Of a DNA stretch of 64,000 bases, positions 8,718 to 18,264 are shown piece after piece (the first letter of the stretch is position 1; the number at the start of each line of letters is the position of its first letter). Source of the DNA: Xylanibacter caecicola (GTDB taxonomy: Bacteria; Bacteroidota; Bacteroidia; Bacteroidales; Bacteroidaceae). The notes beneath the pieces were generated by a model that did no database searches, had not been told where the DNA came from, and saw nothing but the letters and a program-made list of their open reading frames with translations. The position numbers were made by a program, and so were the translations under genes. The stretch covers positions 124,001 through 188,000 of the forward strand of contig NZ_JABKKJ010000002.1 of assembly GCF_013166515.1 (NCBI RefSeq). Reading direction: 5' to 3'.

Positions 8718-9998
8718 ATGAGCGAGATATTTATTATTGCAGGACTGATATTGCTGAACGGTGTCTTTGCCATGGCAGAGATAGCACTGATATCAGCGCG
8801 CAAGTCCAGTCTTTCGTGTGATGCAAAAAAAGGCAACAGGATGTCGGCACTTGCACTGAAACTTACGAAAGATCCCGACCGCTTTCTTTCCACCATACAG
8901 ATTGGTATAACACTCATAGGAATACTTACGGGTATTTATTCGGGCAATAAGATTGCCGCCGATTTCTCCGGTTTCCTTGCCGGTGCCGGCTTTCCCGTGC
9001 GCTATGCTCCGGTTGTGGCACAGGCGGTGATTGTTGTCATCGTCACTTATCTAACCATTATCTTCGGCGAGCTTCTGCCGAAGCGCATCGGCATGGCAAA
9101 GTCAGAACAGGCGGCAAGGGCGCTGTCTCTTCCCATGTATGTGCTCTCGCGTGTGGGTGCGCCTTTCGTGTGGCTGCTGTCAAGGAGCACGTCGCTTGTC
9201 TTCGGCCTTCTCGGTCTGCGCGACAGAGGTTCAAAGGTTACGGAAGACGAGATAAAGTCTATTGTTAAAGAAGGTGCCGAGGTGGGGGAGGTGGCTCCCG
9301 TGGAGCAGGATATCGTGCAGCGCGTGTTTCAGGTGGGCGACCTCAAGATAGATTCAATAATGACCCACCGCAGTGACATTACGTGGCTTGCAATGACGAT
9401 GAATGCCGGGGAGGTGCGCAGTGCCGTCAGTCGTGACATGCACTCCGTCTATCCCGTTGCAGGCAGTGATTTGGACGATGTAAAGGGTGTGGTGCTGATG
9501 AGCGACCTGTTTGTATCGTTGCACAAGGATGACTTCAAATTGTCTGACATACTGCGCAAGCCGCAGTTCTTTTATGAGAACATGGAGGTGTACGATGTTC
9601 TTGAGATAATGAAGAAGGAGCAATGCTGTTACGGTCTTGTGTGCGATGAATTCGGGGCATGCAGGGGCATGGTGACGCTGAAGGACATTCTTGAGTGCCT
9701 TGTAGGAAGCATCATAGAGGCTTCGGACGACGAGCCTTCCATTATTCCGCGTGTGGAAGGGAAGGAATGGTTTGTCGACGGGCAGTGCTCCATGTATGAT
9801 TTTCTCGACTATTTCGGAAAAATGGACTTGTTGGAGAACACCGACTATAACACTGTGGCTGGTCTGTGCTTCCACGTGCTGGAGCATATCCCCGTGTGCG
9901 GGGAGAGCTTTACGTGGCAGATGTTCCGCTTCGAGGTTGTCGATATGGACGGTGCACGTATCGACAAGCTGTTTGTTACGAATGTGGAGCAGCCATAA
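8718..9998 (+). CDS. CNNM-domain / HlyC-CorC family membrane protein
   Basis: About 426 residues from ATG 8718 (MSEIFIIAGLILLNG). Order: an N-terminal DUF21/CNNM transmembrane domain (to ~190) with the motif NGVFAMAEIALISARKS, hydrophobic helices and FGELLPKRIG; a pair of CBS domains (~200-330: IMTHRSDITWL, then VLEIMKKEQCCYGLVCDEFG and GMVTLKDILECLVG); and a C-terminal CorC/HlyC domain (~340-426) of the FAD-like fold. The family is linked to Mg2+/Co2+ or Na+ transport; the older name hemolysin C is misleading. Convergent with the following gene. Confidence 0.92.
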   Translation: MSEIFIIAGLILLNGVFAMAEIALISARKSSLSCDAKKGNRMSALALKLTKDPDRFLSTIQIGITLIGILTGIYSGNKIAADFSGFLAGAGFPVRYAPVVAQAVIVVIVTYLTIIFGELLPKRIGMAKSEQAARALSLPMYVLSRVGAPFVWLLSRSTSLVFGLLGLRDRGSKVTEDEIKSIVKEGAEVGEVAPVEQDIVQRVFQVGDLKIDSIMTHRSDITWLAMTMNAGEVRSAVSRDMHSVYPVAGSDLDDVKGVVLMSDLFVSLHKDDFKLSDILRKPQFFYENMEVYDVLEIMKKEQCCYGLVCDEFGACRGMVTLKDILECLVGSIIEASDDEPSIIPRVEGKEWFVDGQCSMYDFLDYFGKMDLLENTDYNTVAGLCFHVLEHIPVCGESFTWQMFRFEVVDMDGARIDKLFVTNVEQP

Positions 9999-10093
9999 TC
10001 CTATGCTTTGCGCACTGTAACCCACAGCTTTACGGATCACAACCCATAGGGTTATGTACTGTTGTTGTCATTGTGCCGATATGCTTGTCGCGG

Positions 10094-11341
10094 TCATGCC
10101 TTGCGGTGTGCCATTGCCTTTGCAGCTACATATCCCGTTGTCCATGCAGCCTGCAGGTTAAATCCTCCTGTTATGGCATCGATGTCAAGAGCCTCGCCTG
10201 CGAAAAACAGTCCGGGTAAGGTGCGGCTTTCCATTGTCCGTGGGTTTATTTCTCCCAGTGCAACTCCGCCGCATGTTACAAATTCGTCCTTGAAGCGGTT
10301 TTTCCCGTCTACCGTGTATGTGTCGTTCGTCAGTGTGTTTGTAAGCCGGTTCAGGGTCTTGCGTCCCATTTCGGTCCATCGCTGTTCTGCATTAATCCCG
10401 CTTTTCTCCAGCAGCAGGAGCCACAGGCGGGAGTTGAGGGCATCGGGATAGACGCTTGCCAACTGTTTCTTCGGGTTCTTTATGGCGATGGATGTAAGCA
10501 TGTCTGTCACTTCCGCCTCGTTCATCCAGCCGAGCCAGTTTATGTGCAGATGCGCCTTGTATCCGTTTTCATGCAGTGTGCGTGCTGCATACGATGACAG
10601 TTTGAGTATTGCCGGTCCGCTCATGCCCCAGTGGGTTATGAGCAGTGCCCCTTCTGCCTTGTGTCTTGTGCCTGCTATCCATGCCGTGGCATGCTCGACC
10701 ACAGTGCCCGTCAGCCCTGTTATTCTGTTCTCGGGTATACATAGGCTGAAGAGGGACGGTACCGGTGATACCGTGTTGCCGGATGTTATCTCATGCAGCA
10801 TGTTGAAGTCGCTTGCTTTGGCACATCCCCCTGTTGCCACCAGTACGGTGTCTGCATAGAATGGAGCGATGCTGCCGTCTGAGAATGAAATGCGGAACAG
10901 GTTCCCTGCACTGTTGTCTTCCGTTTTCTTTATTCCGCTTACTCTGTGCCCGGTCCGTAGCTTTATGCCTGTTTGGCGCATCAGCCGTGTCAGTGTGTTT
11001 ACAATTTCCATTGCATCCTGTGACGCGGGGAACACGCATTCGTCTTCCTGCGTGACGAGTCTTATGCCCTCTGCCTCAAACCATTTGCAGGCATCTTCGT
11101 GGCTGAACTCCCTCAGGAGTCGCTTCATCAGCCGTTCGCCGCGCGGGTATGCCTCGGCGATGCTCTTTATGCCGCGGAAAGAGTTTGTTATGTTGCAGCG
11201 TCCTCCTCCGGTTATGGCAACCTTGGCAAGCGGTTTCCTGCCACCCTCGAACACCGTTATGTCGGCATCGGGCGACATGCGCTTTATGTTTATTGCCGCA
11301 AAACAACCGGCGGCTCCGGCTCCTATTATGGCAATTTTCAT
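10094..11341 (-). CDS. BaiN/HI0933 family NAD(P)/FAD-dependent oxidoreductase
   Basis: 415-residue flavoprotein. N-terminal Rossmann FAD site IIGAGAAGCFAAI, then the family signature KVAITGGGRCNITNS, a second FAD segment VLVATGGCAKAS and the C-terminal LFFAGEALDIDAITGGFNLQ. Family members (HI0933, YhiN, BaiN) are soluble flavin reductases of uncertain substrate; one branch acts in bile-acid 7-dehydroxylation, but that is not implied here. It stands alone on the minus strand, convergent with the HlyC gene, and the 95-bp gap holds only a weak AACCC/GGGTT hairpin. Confidence 0.9.
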   Translation of the reverse strand: MKIAIIGAGAAGCFAAINIKRMSPDADITVFEGGRKPLAKVAITGGGRCNITNSFRGIKSIAEAYPRGERLMKRLLREFSHEDACKWFEAEGIRLVTQEDECVFPASQDAMEIVNTLTRLMRQTGIKLRTGHRVSGIKKTEDNSAGNLFRISFSDGSIAPFYADTVLVATGGCAKASDFNMLHEITSGNTVSPVPSLFSLCIPENRITGLTGTVVEHATAWIAGTRHKAEGALLITHWGMSGPAILKLSSYAARTLHENGYKAHLHINWLGWMNEAEVTDMLTSIAIKNPKKQLASVYPDALNSRLWLLLLEKSGINAEQRWTEMGRKTLNRLTNTLTNDTYTVDGKNRFKDEFVTCGGVALGEINPRTMESRTLPGLFFAGEALDIDAITGGFNLQAAWTTGYVAAKAMAHRKA

Positions 11342-11500
11342 TGTCTTATCTTTATGTTTATGGCATGTTCAGCATTTCTCCTGTTATGTTTCATGACAAG
11401 AACGGTGCAAATATACTCAATTATTGTCAATAACGCCATTAAGCATCATCATGAAGTAAAGTCATATTTGTAATATTCATCGAACTTACGCTATTTATAT

Positions 11501-11668
11501 TCCGAAGTGTCATTCTCTTGTGAGGGAGTGCCAAAATTCAACTCTTTCAACCTGTAGGGACTTTTTCTTGTAAATGTCCGTAAAAACAACACATAAAAAT
11601 TGCTTTAAATAGGATAAAGCACGGACATTTACAAGAAAAAGTCCCTACACACAGGATGACACTTCGGA
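11501..11668. repeat. Palindromic intergenic element, copy 2, with outer arms
   Basis: Inner perfect 29-bp inverted repeat (11553-11581 with 11621-11649), nested in an outer 13-bp perfect inverted repeat TCCGAAGTGTCAT (11501-11513 with 11656-11668). The inner arms correspond to copy 1 at 5974-6062 with one paired change. The rest of the 11342-11500 spacer shows nothing recognisable. Confidence 0.9.
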
Positions 11669-11689
11669 TTGTATTATGTCGAACTAACG

Positions 11690-11743
11690 TTAAAGCCACT
11701 GGTGCGGTAAGCGACATTTCGCTTACCGCACCAGTGGCTTTAA
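11690..11743 (-). terminator. 24-bp perfect hairpin at the end of the carbohydrate operon
   Basis: Arms 11690-11713 and 11720-11743 pair perfectly around a 6-nt loop, 20 bp beyond the GH2 stop on the minus strand. There is no long U-tract, so it may act as a 3'-end stabiliser as well as a terminator. Confidence 0.7.
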
Positions 11744-11762
11744 TGTTGTATGTTTATTCCGG

Positions 11763-14345
11763 TTACTGCACCCCGAAGTCCATCTGCTGCTTGTTCACCT
11801 CCTCAAGCGTGCGCCTTATCTCCTCGGCTGATGCTGCCGGCTGACTGTTGTCGTGCCGTTGCTGTGCAGCAACATGTGTGTTTGCTGTGGGCTTGTCCGT
11901 ATAGCATGCCGGCATAGCGGCAGGTATGCTTTCGAACGTTATGGTGTCCGTGGCAGGAGCGTGGACACCTCCGAATGCCGCGCGAGCCGTAACCGTTATC
12001 TTGCCCGGCTTGCCGGTCGACTGTATCAGCACAGGTGCGCTTCCCCATTCAACCTGTCGCGGGTTGGCAAAGATTGATGCGTCGCCTATGATGCGTCCTT
12101 CTCCCTCTACTGTGAACAGGATGTTTTCCTTTGCAAGACGCTTCACGTTGCCGTTGTCGTCGGTTATCTCGGCTACAACAACTATGAAGTCGCTGCCGTC
12201 GGCAACAAGTTCCTTGCCCATTTTGTCGGCATAAAGGCGTATCTTCGTTGAGCGGCGCGACGGCATCTTCTTCTCTGTAACCACCACCTTGCCGTCCTTT
12301 ATACCCTCGGCAACGAGCGACACGCGCTGCCAGTTGCGCTGCTTGTAGCTGTATTCGCGTGCCTTCCAGAAGTTCCAGAAGTCCTTAAACACAACCGGGG
12401 CACATGGTTTGTCGTTATCGTCGTGGACAACGGGCAGGGTAAGCACCTTGTCACCTTCGAACATTGTAAGGCGCACGCTGTCGCAGTTGCTGAACACCGT
12501 AACGTCATCGGACGACCACTGTGTCATCTCATTGGCAATGAACACCATCGGCTCTATATCGCGCTGCTGCGAGCGGAACATCTCGAAGGCATACTTCTTT
12601 TGGCGGAAGGCATCGTATATGCCGCCCCAGTACGGATCGGGATGATATCCGCGCTGGTGGTCGAACGGGTGCCACTGGCAGCCGCCGATGAACTGGCGCT
12701 GTGCATGGTGCATCTCGCCGTAAGTGTCGCAAAGGCTAAGTGCCTGCATGAGCTGCGGGCGCTCGCCCCATGAGCGTGAGGCACGGTTTATGTTGTTGTG
12801 CGCATACCAGTCGTCAACCATCTCGCCGAACTCGCGTGTGAATATGCACTTGTCATCTGGCGTCCCCTCCTTGCCTATGTCGTCCACCCAGCCATACAGC
12901 ACGTCGTAGTTGTCCTTCACACCTTCGGAGTGCATGTCGGCGGCAGCACCCGGGCGACCGGGATAAGGAAACTCTTCGCGTGTAATCTGCAGTGCCTTCA
13001 GGGCGAAGTCTTTCGGATAGCGTGTCTCGTTGAGTATCGGTTCCCAAAGGAGCACGCTCGGATGGTTGCGGTCGCGGCGTATAATCTCACGCGTGTTCTT
13101 GTGTACAAGCTCTCCGAACTTAGGGTCTTTGTTCCAGTATTGCCACCCCGGAGTGGGCACGATTACAAACAGTCCCAGCTCATCGCAGGCATCCATGAAC
13201 GACGGGTCCTGCGGATAGTGTGCCGCACGGATTATTATCATGCCGGCATCGCGCAGGCGCTTGGCGTCGCGCCACTGCTGTGAGTTGGGCAGTGCGTTGC
13301 CCACGTATGCGAAGTCCTGATGGCGGTTGCCGCCGATGAGCTGGTGGTAGGGTTTGCCGTTAAGCCAGAAGCCGTCCTTGCCGCGGAACTCCGCCTTGCG
13401 TATGCCCATGCGCACCATGCCTCCGTCGGTGTTTTTTCCGTTGTTGACAACGCTTATCTCCACATTATACAGATAAGGGCTTTCGGGCGACCACAGGTGC
13501 GGACGCTTTATAGTGGTGCCGAGCATTGCCGTGGCGTCTTTCCCGGCAGCTATGCTCAGGCTTTTCTTCATGGTTCCGACTGTTTTTCCGTCTTTGTCCT
13601 TTATCGTTGCGATGACGGTGGGACGGGCTGTCTTAGCCGATGTGTTGCCCACTTCGACGTTTACAAACACCTGTGCGCTCTTGTCGGTGATGTTGTCGTA
13701 GTGGAGGAATACGCCGCCGCCGGCAACCTTGTTCGCCTCTATGGCGTCGGTTATGGCAACGGGCGACTTGCCTATAAGCCACACATCGCGGTATATTCCG
13801 CCGTGATAGCAGAAGTCGAGCGCCGACTGTTTCTTTCCTGGAGGGAACGTCTTGTCATCGCTGTTGTCTGTCTTCACCGCTATGACACACTTGTCGCCGG
13901 GCTTTATGCCTTCTTTTGACAGATCGACGGTTATCGGCTGATAGCCGCCGAGATGGCTGCATGCCAATTTGCCGTTGACATATATCTCCTGCTTGCCCAT
14001 TATCGCCTCGAAATGCAGTGTGATGTTCTTGCCTTTCATGTCTGCCGGCACGGTGAAGTGCTTGCGGTACCATGCGATGCCCTGATAGTTGCGACCTCCG
14101 CTTGCTTCTGCCGGCTCAAGCCGCAGTGTGTGCGGAACGGACACTACGTTCCAGTTCTTGTCGTCAAAATCGAGGGTCTCGGCTCCGGTCTTGTCACCGA
14201 GCATGAAACGCCAGCCTTGGTTGAAGTTGTAGATAATGCGACCGCTGTTGGCAACAGGATAGAGTCCTGCAACAGAAGTGTCTGCTGCTATGGCAGAGAC
14301 GGTAGTGAAGAGAAGGGTTATTATTGTTGATAGTATCTTTCTCAT
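11763..14345 (-). CDS. Secreted GH2 glycoside hydrolase
   Basis: 860 residues, signal peptide MRKILSTIITLLFTTVSAIA. The GH2 layout is visible: sugar-binding jelly roll (~35-200, ITLHFEAIMGKQEIYVNGK), Ig-like domain (~205-320), TIM barrel (~320-620), then C-terminal beta domains. The acid/base is the Glu of LLWEPILNET, and the nucleophile is probably the Glu of TREFGEMVDD; RAAHYPQDPSFMDACDELG is the usual GH2 barrel segment. The family covers beta-galactosidase, beta-glucuronidase, beta-galacturonidase and beta-L-arabinopyranosidase. Next to GH140, GH95 and GH78 a role on a rhamnogalacturonan side chain is likely, but the sugar cannot be read from the sequence. Last gene of the operon that starts near 27.7 kb. 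Confidence 0.9.
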   Translation of the reverse strand: MRKILSTIITLLFTTVSAIAADTSVAGLYPVANSGRIIYNFNQGWRFMLGDKTGAETLDFDDKNWNVVSVPHTLRLEPAEASGGRNYQGIAWYRKHFTVPADMKGKNITLHFEAIMGKQEIYVNGKLACSHLGGYQPITVDLSKEGIKPGDKCVIAVKTDNSDDKTFPPGKKQSALDFCYHGGIYRDVWLIGKSPVAITDAIEANKVAGGGVFLHYDNITDKSAQVFVNVEVGNTSAKTARPTVIATIKDKDGKTVGTMKKSLSIAAGKDATAMLGTTIKRPHLWSPESPYLYNVEISVVNNGKNTDGGMVRMGIRKAEFRGKDGFWLNGKPYHQLIGGNRHQDFAYVGNALPNSQQWRDAKRLRDAGMIIIRAAHYPQDPSFMDACDELGLFVIVPTPGWQYWNKDPKFGELVHKNTREIIRRDRNHPSVLLWEPILNETRYPKDFALKALQITREEFPYPGRPGAAADMHSEGVKDNYDVLYGWVDDIGKEGTPDDKCIFTREFGEMVDDWYAHNNINRASRSWGERPQLMQALSLCDTYGEMHHAQRQFIGGCQWHPFDHQRGYHPDPYWGGIYDAFRQKKYAFEMFRSQQRDIEPMVFIANEMTQWSSDDVTVFSNCDSVRLTMFEGDKVLTLPVVHDDNDKPCAPVVFKDFWNFWKAREYSYKQRNWQRVSLVAEGIKDGKVVVTEKKMPSRRSTKIRLYADKMGKELVADGSDFIVVVAEITDDNGNVKRLAKENILFTVEGEGRIIGDASIFANPRQVEWGSAPVLIQSTGKPGKITVTARAAFGGVHAPATDTITFESIPAAMPACYTDKPTANTHVAAQQRHDNSQPAASAEEIRRTLEEVNKQQMDFGVQ

Positions 14346-14372
14346 TGTTGCTTGGTATTATGGTTTGCTGTA

Positions 14373-14433
14373 GGTTCTATAGGTACTATAGGCTTTATTG
14401 CAACTATAGAATCTATAGAGTCTATAGTTATAT
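14373..14433. repeat. Period-9 tandem array between operon genes
   Basis: Six to seven 9-mers of the type GGTTCTATA/GAATCTATA/GAGTCTATA run up to the stop codon of the GH78 fusion. Confidence 0.8.
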
Positions 14434-17400
14434 TCAAGGCACCAGCTCGACATGCTTTATTCTCTGTCTGCGCCATGTATATATACAATGTATATGCCCG
14501 TCGGATGTCTGTATTATAGACGGATATGAATACTGGCTTATCGGACAGTCCTCAAGCGTTATCCAGTGTTTCCAGTTCTTGCCGTCATCCGATTTCATTA
14601 CCGATACGGGCGTGCGCAGTCCCTTGCCGTTCTTTATTCCTTTCGGTATCGGGCGGTCGTTGCATATAAGCACATGTGTGCCGTCTTTCAGTGTTACGGC
14701 ATCAAGACCGCTATTGTTGTTGGGCGTGTCTATGAGCTGCAACTTGGACCATGTTTCGCTGTTGTCCGAACTGTATGTTATGCCGATGTGCTCGCTACGT
14801 GTGCGTGCCACGGCCGCCAAACGACCGTCCTTAAGTGTCATTATTGCAGGTTGTATGGCAAGCACGCCTTTGTCTGCCTCCACATAATCGGTGCGTTTCC
14901 ATGTTTTGCCCATATCGTCAGAATATTCAAAGTACAGTCGCCAGCCGCCTTTCTCGATGCTTGTCGGTGCAATGAGGCGTCCGTTGCTCATTATAGGCTT
15001 GTTCTTGACCGGTCCGAGATAGTCTTCTTTCAACGGTTCGCGCCTGCTCCACGTTTTTCCGCCGTCCTTTGAACGTATCATCCATCCGGTCCAGTCCGCC
15101 ACGTTCGAGCCTATCTTGAAGTAAATATGCAGTTCGCCGTCCGGCATCTGATACACTACTGGGTTCCAACATGCCTTGCGCTGATAGCCTGTAGGGTTCT
15201 TGCGTATTTTCGGGTCGAGTATCGGACCTTTGTCTGCGGCTGTTGTCGTACTGTCTATTCCGGACAACCCGGCAAGACGTGCCTCTTCGCTGCCCGTTTT
15301 GAACACGCCGTCGGCAACCAGTTGCGGTGCGAGCCACTTGTCGCTGCCCTTGGGCTTGCGGCTTATCCATATACACACGTCGGGGTTGCGTTCCTTTGTG
15401 CCGCCGAAGTATGTGGCAACGAGGTCGCCTTTTGTCGTCTCGGCTATGGTGGCGGAGTGACATTCGGGGAATGATGTCTTTGTGTAAAGGAACTCATCTG
15501 CCACGACAGCCTTGTCCTTTACAGGCATCTTCATGTTGAAATCATATACTCCCGAGCTAATATTCTTGGTCGAGCCGTCGGGCATGTAGAGTGTTGCCGT
15601 TGTATTGGCAGGTATTTCCACGTGCCAGTCGAGCATGCCGTTGATCTTTTTCCACTTGCTTACTATCTTTCCGTATAAAGACTTGTATGAGGCATCGATG
15701 TCGTCCATTTCGTCTACCGAGAAGTCCGGGCGCATTATGATATGCTTGAAACCGGGCTGTGCCTCATCGCTCTGTATGCCTGCCACGTCTTCGTAAAGCC
15801 ATGATATTAGGTCACCGAGCAGCATCACGTGATTGCCGCTGTTCATCCATGGATTAGCTTTGTCGCCGTTCCACAGTTCCCATATAGTGGTGGCTCCATT
15901 CTCTGCCATGTAGCCCCACGACGGATACGACTTGTTGGTTGCCAGCAGCCATGCCACATCCGTGCGTCCCATGTCGGTGAGTGTGTGCATGAGCCACTGC
16001 ACGCCGATAACGCCGCACGATATGTGTCCCTTGTAGTCGGTGATGATGTTTTTGATTATGTTCTTCTGCACTTCGCCGCGTACATAGTCGTCGTCTATTA
16101 TGCCGAAAGCCACGGGCAGCATGTTTGCCGTAATGGCGTTGTTGCCGTAGAAGGTACTGTCGGGATAGAGCATGTGCCCGGGAACGGCACTTGTGTTGCG
16201 GTTCACGGTAAGGAACTTCTTGTTGAAAGCGTCTTTTGTGATGCCCGCCTCCTTGCCGAAAGCCTCCGCGTCGTCGTTCTTTGAGAGTATGCGTGCGAAG
16301 CCTTCCATAAGTTTGTTTATCTTATAATAGTAGGCTGTTCCCAACAGTGTGCCGTCGGTTACGCGGTTGGGGTCCTTGCTGTGTATGAGCGTAAGTTCCT
16401 CGGGAGGCATGCACCAATCGCCGTATTTGTCGCGTGGCATAAGTCCGTCTTTGCCATACTGATATTTCATATGCTCCAGCCACCGCTTCACGTTTGCGTA
16501 ATACTTGCGTATCGGGGCTGCGTCTCTATACTGCTTGTACATCATTTCCATAAGGAAAGGAAGTGCGGCGGGCCATGTCATGTTGTCCGAATAGTAGTTC
16601 CAATATGCCGGAGCCACGTCCGGGATACATCCGTCCTCGCGCTGTGCCTCTGTTATGTCGCGCGCCCATTTGTCGTAGAAGGCGTTGTTGTTGAAGATAT
16701 ACGCCTCGCCGAAGCAGCCGCGGGCGTGGTCGCCGAGCCACGGCTGGCGTTCGTCGCGCTGCGGACAGTCAACAGCCATACCCTTGTAGTTGCTCAATAT
16801 TCCCCATACGGCATTGCGGTATACCTTGTTCAGTATAGTGTCGGAAGAGGCAAATGTGCCGGTCTCTTCCATTTCGTCGCTTATTACCTCGCCAATGAAA
16901 TCGTCTTTGAGGGCGTTGTTCATGCCTGTAACCTCTACAAAGCGGAAACCGTGATACACGAATGTCGGCGACCACCAGCGTCCTTGTTCCTTGCCGTTCG
17001 TCACATAATAGTCCGTGCAGAGGGCATTGCGCAGGTTTACTGTGTACAGTCCGCCGGCGCTGTCGAGCTTCTCCGCGAACTTAAGGCGTATTGAGTCTCC
17101 GGCTTTTGTGCTGTTTATGCGCACCTTAAGCCATCCAGCCATGTTCTGTCCCATGTCAAGTATCATGGAATTGCCGCGCTTTTTCAGACTTACGGGTTTG
17201 ACGGTTTTCACCACTTTCATGTTGGGGCTCATCGCTCCGCGCAGTGTTCCGTAAGGAATGGCGACGCGTTCGGCGTTCATCCACTGCTTGTCGTCATATC
17301 CTGCGGCGCTCCAGCCCGTCAGTTCTTTGCGCGCGTCGTATATCTCTCCGTCATATTCGTTGTTGGAACGAATGGCTCCGTCGGCATTCAGTTTCCATTT

Positions 17401-18264
17401 TACGTTGGTCGATATGGTCTTCTTCTTGCCGTCCTTGAACTCTATAATAAGATTTGCCCGCAGTTTCGGATAACCGAAGTTGGCTATCTTATACGGCTTT
17501 TTCTTTTGCTGCATGGTATAATAACGCCCGTTGCCGACAGCCACGGCAATGGCGTTCTTGCTTTCAAGCATGTTCGTTACGTCGAAGGCATTGTAAAGCA
17601 CTGTCTTGCGATAGTCCGTCGGTGCAGGTGCCAATACGTCGTCGCCTATTTTCTTTCCGTTGATGAAAGCCTCGTACATCCCGAGTCCGCTGATGTACAA
17701 TGTCGCGCATTTGACTTCCTTGTCAAGTTCAAATTCCGAGCGCATGTAACGTGCACCAAGCTGACTATGTATTTCTTCTTTTTCCCACGGCATGGCATGG
17801 TCCAAACCAATCCACACTCCGCTCCAGTCGGATTCGTTCAGCAGTCCGATGTTCCACATCGCCGTCTCGCTCCAGTCGGATGAGCCTTTTGTGGTGTTTA
17901 CCCTCACTCTCCAGTAGCATCTTGTATTGCTTCGCAATTCCTTGCCGGCGTATACGATCCACTGTGAACGGTCGGTGTCGACCTGTGTGTCCCACAAGTC
18001 GCCCTCCAGATTTTGTGCCTTTTCGGGTGTCGAGGCAACGATGATGTGATATGACGTCTGCATCACATCGTTCTTGTCCGATATTATGCGCCACCCCAAG
18101 CGTGGGGTGGGGGTGTCTACACTCATCGGGTTTTCCATGCGCTCCGTGCGTAGGTCTGTTACGGTCACTGCCGCGACATTCTTCTTTGCTGTCTTTTTCT
18201 TTGCAGCTCCGGCAGTGGAACTGCAAAGAAAAGCACATATAATCAATAAAATATTTCTTATCAT
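14434..18264 (-). CDS. GH78 alpha-L-rhamnosidase fused to a sialidase-like beta-propeller
   Basis: 1276 residues with a signal peptide ending near SSTAGA, far longer than a typical ~900-residue GH78. Residues ~30-900 are a complete rhamnosidase: N-terminal Ig-like domain (DTPTPRLGWRI), lectin-like domain (YISGLGMYEAFINGKKIGDD), the (alpha/alpha)6 barrel with the acidic motif VDCPQRDERQPWLGD, and a C-terminal beta domain. Residues ~910-1276 form a second domain of the predicted-neuraminidase (BNR_2) type: ECHSATIAETTKGDLVATYFGG, two Asp-box-like motifs (SKDGGKTWS, SDDMGKTWK) and the ending YPSIIQTSDGHIH. The start overlaps the upstream GH140 stop in ATGA. The C-terminal activity is unknown and need not be sialidase. 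Probable periplasmic two-activity enzyme. Confidence 0.9.
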   Translation of the reverse strand: MIRNILLIICAFLCSSTAGAAKKKTAKKNVAAVTVTDLRTERMENPMSVDTPTPRLGWRIISDKNDVMQTSYHIIVASTPEKAQNLEGDLWDTQVDTDRSQWIVYAGKELRSNTRCYWRVRVNTTKGSSDWSETAMWNIGLLNESDWSGVWIGLDHAMPWEKEEIHSQLGARYMRSEFELDKEVKCATLYISGLGMYEAFINGKKIGDDVLAPAPTDYRKTVLYNAFDVTNMLESKNAIAVAVGNGRYYTMQQKKKPYKIANFGYPKLRANLIIEFKDGKKKTISTNVKWKLNADGAIRSNNEYDGEIYDARKELTGWSAAGYDDKQWMNAERVAIPYGTLRGAMSPNMKVVKTVKPVSLKKRGNSMILDMGQNMAGWLKVRINSTKAGDSIRLKFAEKLDSAGGLYTVNLRNALCTDYYVTNGKEQGRWWSPTFVYHGFRFVEVTGMNNALKDDFIGEVISDEMEETGTFASSDTILNKVYRNAVWGILSNYKGMAVDCPQRDERQPWLGDHARGCFGEAYIFNNNAFYDKWARDITEAQREDGCIPDVAPAYWNYYSDNMTWPAALPFLMEMMYKQYRDAAPIRKYYANVKRWLEHMKYQYGKDGLMPRDKYGDWCMPPEELTLIHSKDPNRVTDGTLLGTAYYYKINKLMEGFARILSKNDDAEAFGKEAGITKDAFNKKFLTVNRNTSAVPGHMLYPDSTFYGNNAITANMLPVAFGIIDDDYVRGEVQKNIIKNIITDYKGHISCGVIGVQWLMHTLTDMGRTDVAWLLATNKSYPSWGYMAENGATTIWELWNGDKANPWMNSGNHVMLLGDLISWLYEDVAGIQSDEAQPGFKHIIMRPDFSVDEMDDIDASYKSLYGKIVSKWKKINGMLDWHVEIPANTTATLYMPDGSTKNISSGVYDFNMKMPVKDKAVVADEFLYTKTSFPECHSATIAETTKGDLVATYFGGTKERNPDVCIWISRKPKGSDKWLAPQLVADGVFKTGSEEARLAGLSGIDSTTTAADKGPILDPKIRKNPTGYQRKACWNPVVYQMPDGELHIYFKIGSNVADWTGWMIRSKDGGKTWSRREPLKEDYLGPVKNKPIMSNGRLIAPTSIEKGGWRLYFEYSDDMGKTWKRTDYVEADKGVLAIQPAIMTLKDGRLAAVARTRSEHIGITYSSDNSETWSKLQLIDTPNNNSGLDAVTLKDGTHVLICNDRPIPKGIKNGKGLRTPVSVMKSDDGKNWKHWITLEDCPISQYSYPSIIQTSDGHIHCIYTWRRQRIKHVELVP

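Noticed and set aside
14434..18264. True sialidase activity of the C-terminal domain
   Set aside because: Asp-box-like motifs alone do not show it, and pectin contains no sialic acid; described as sialidase-like only.
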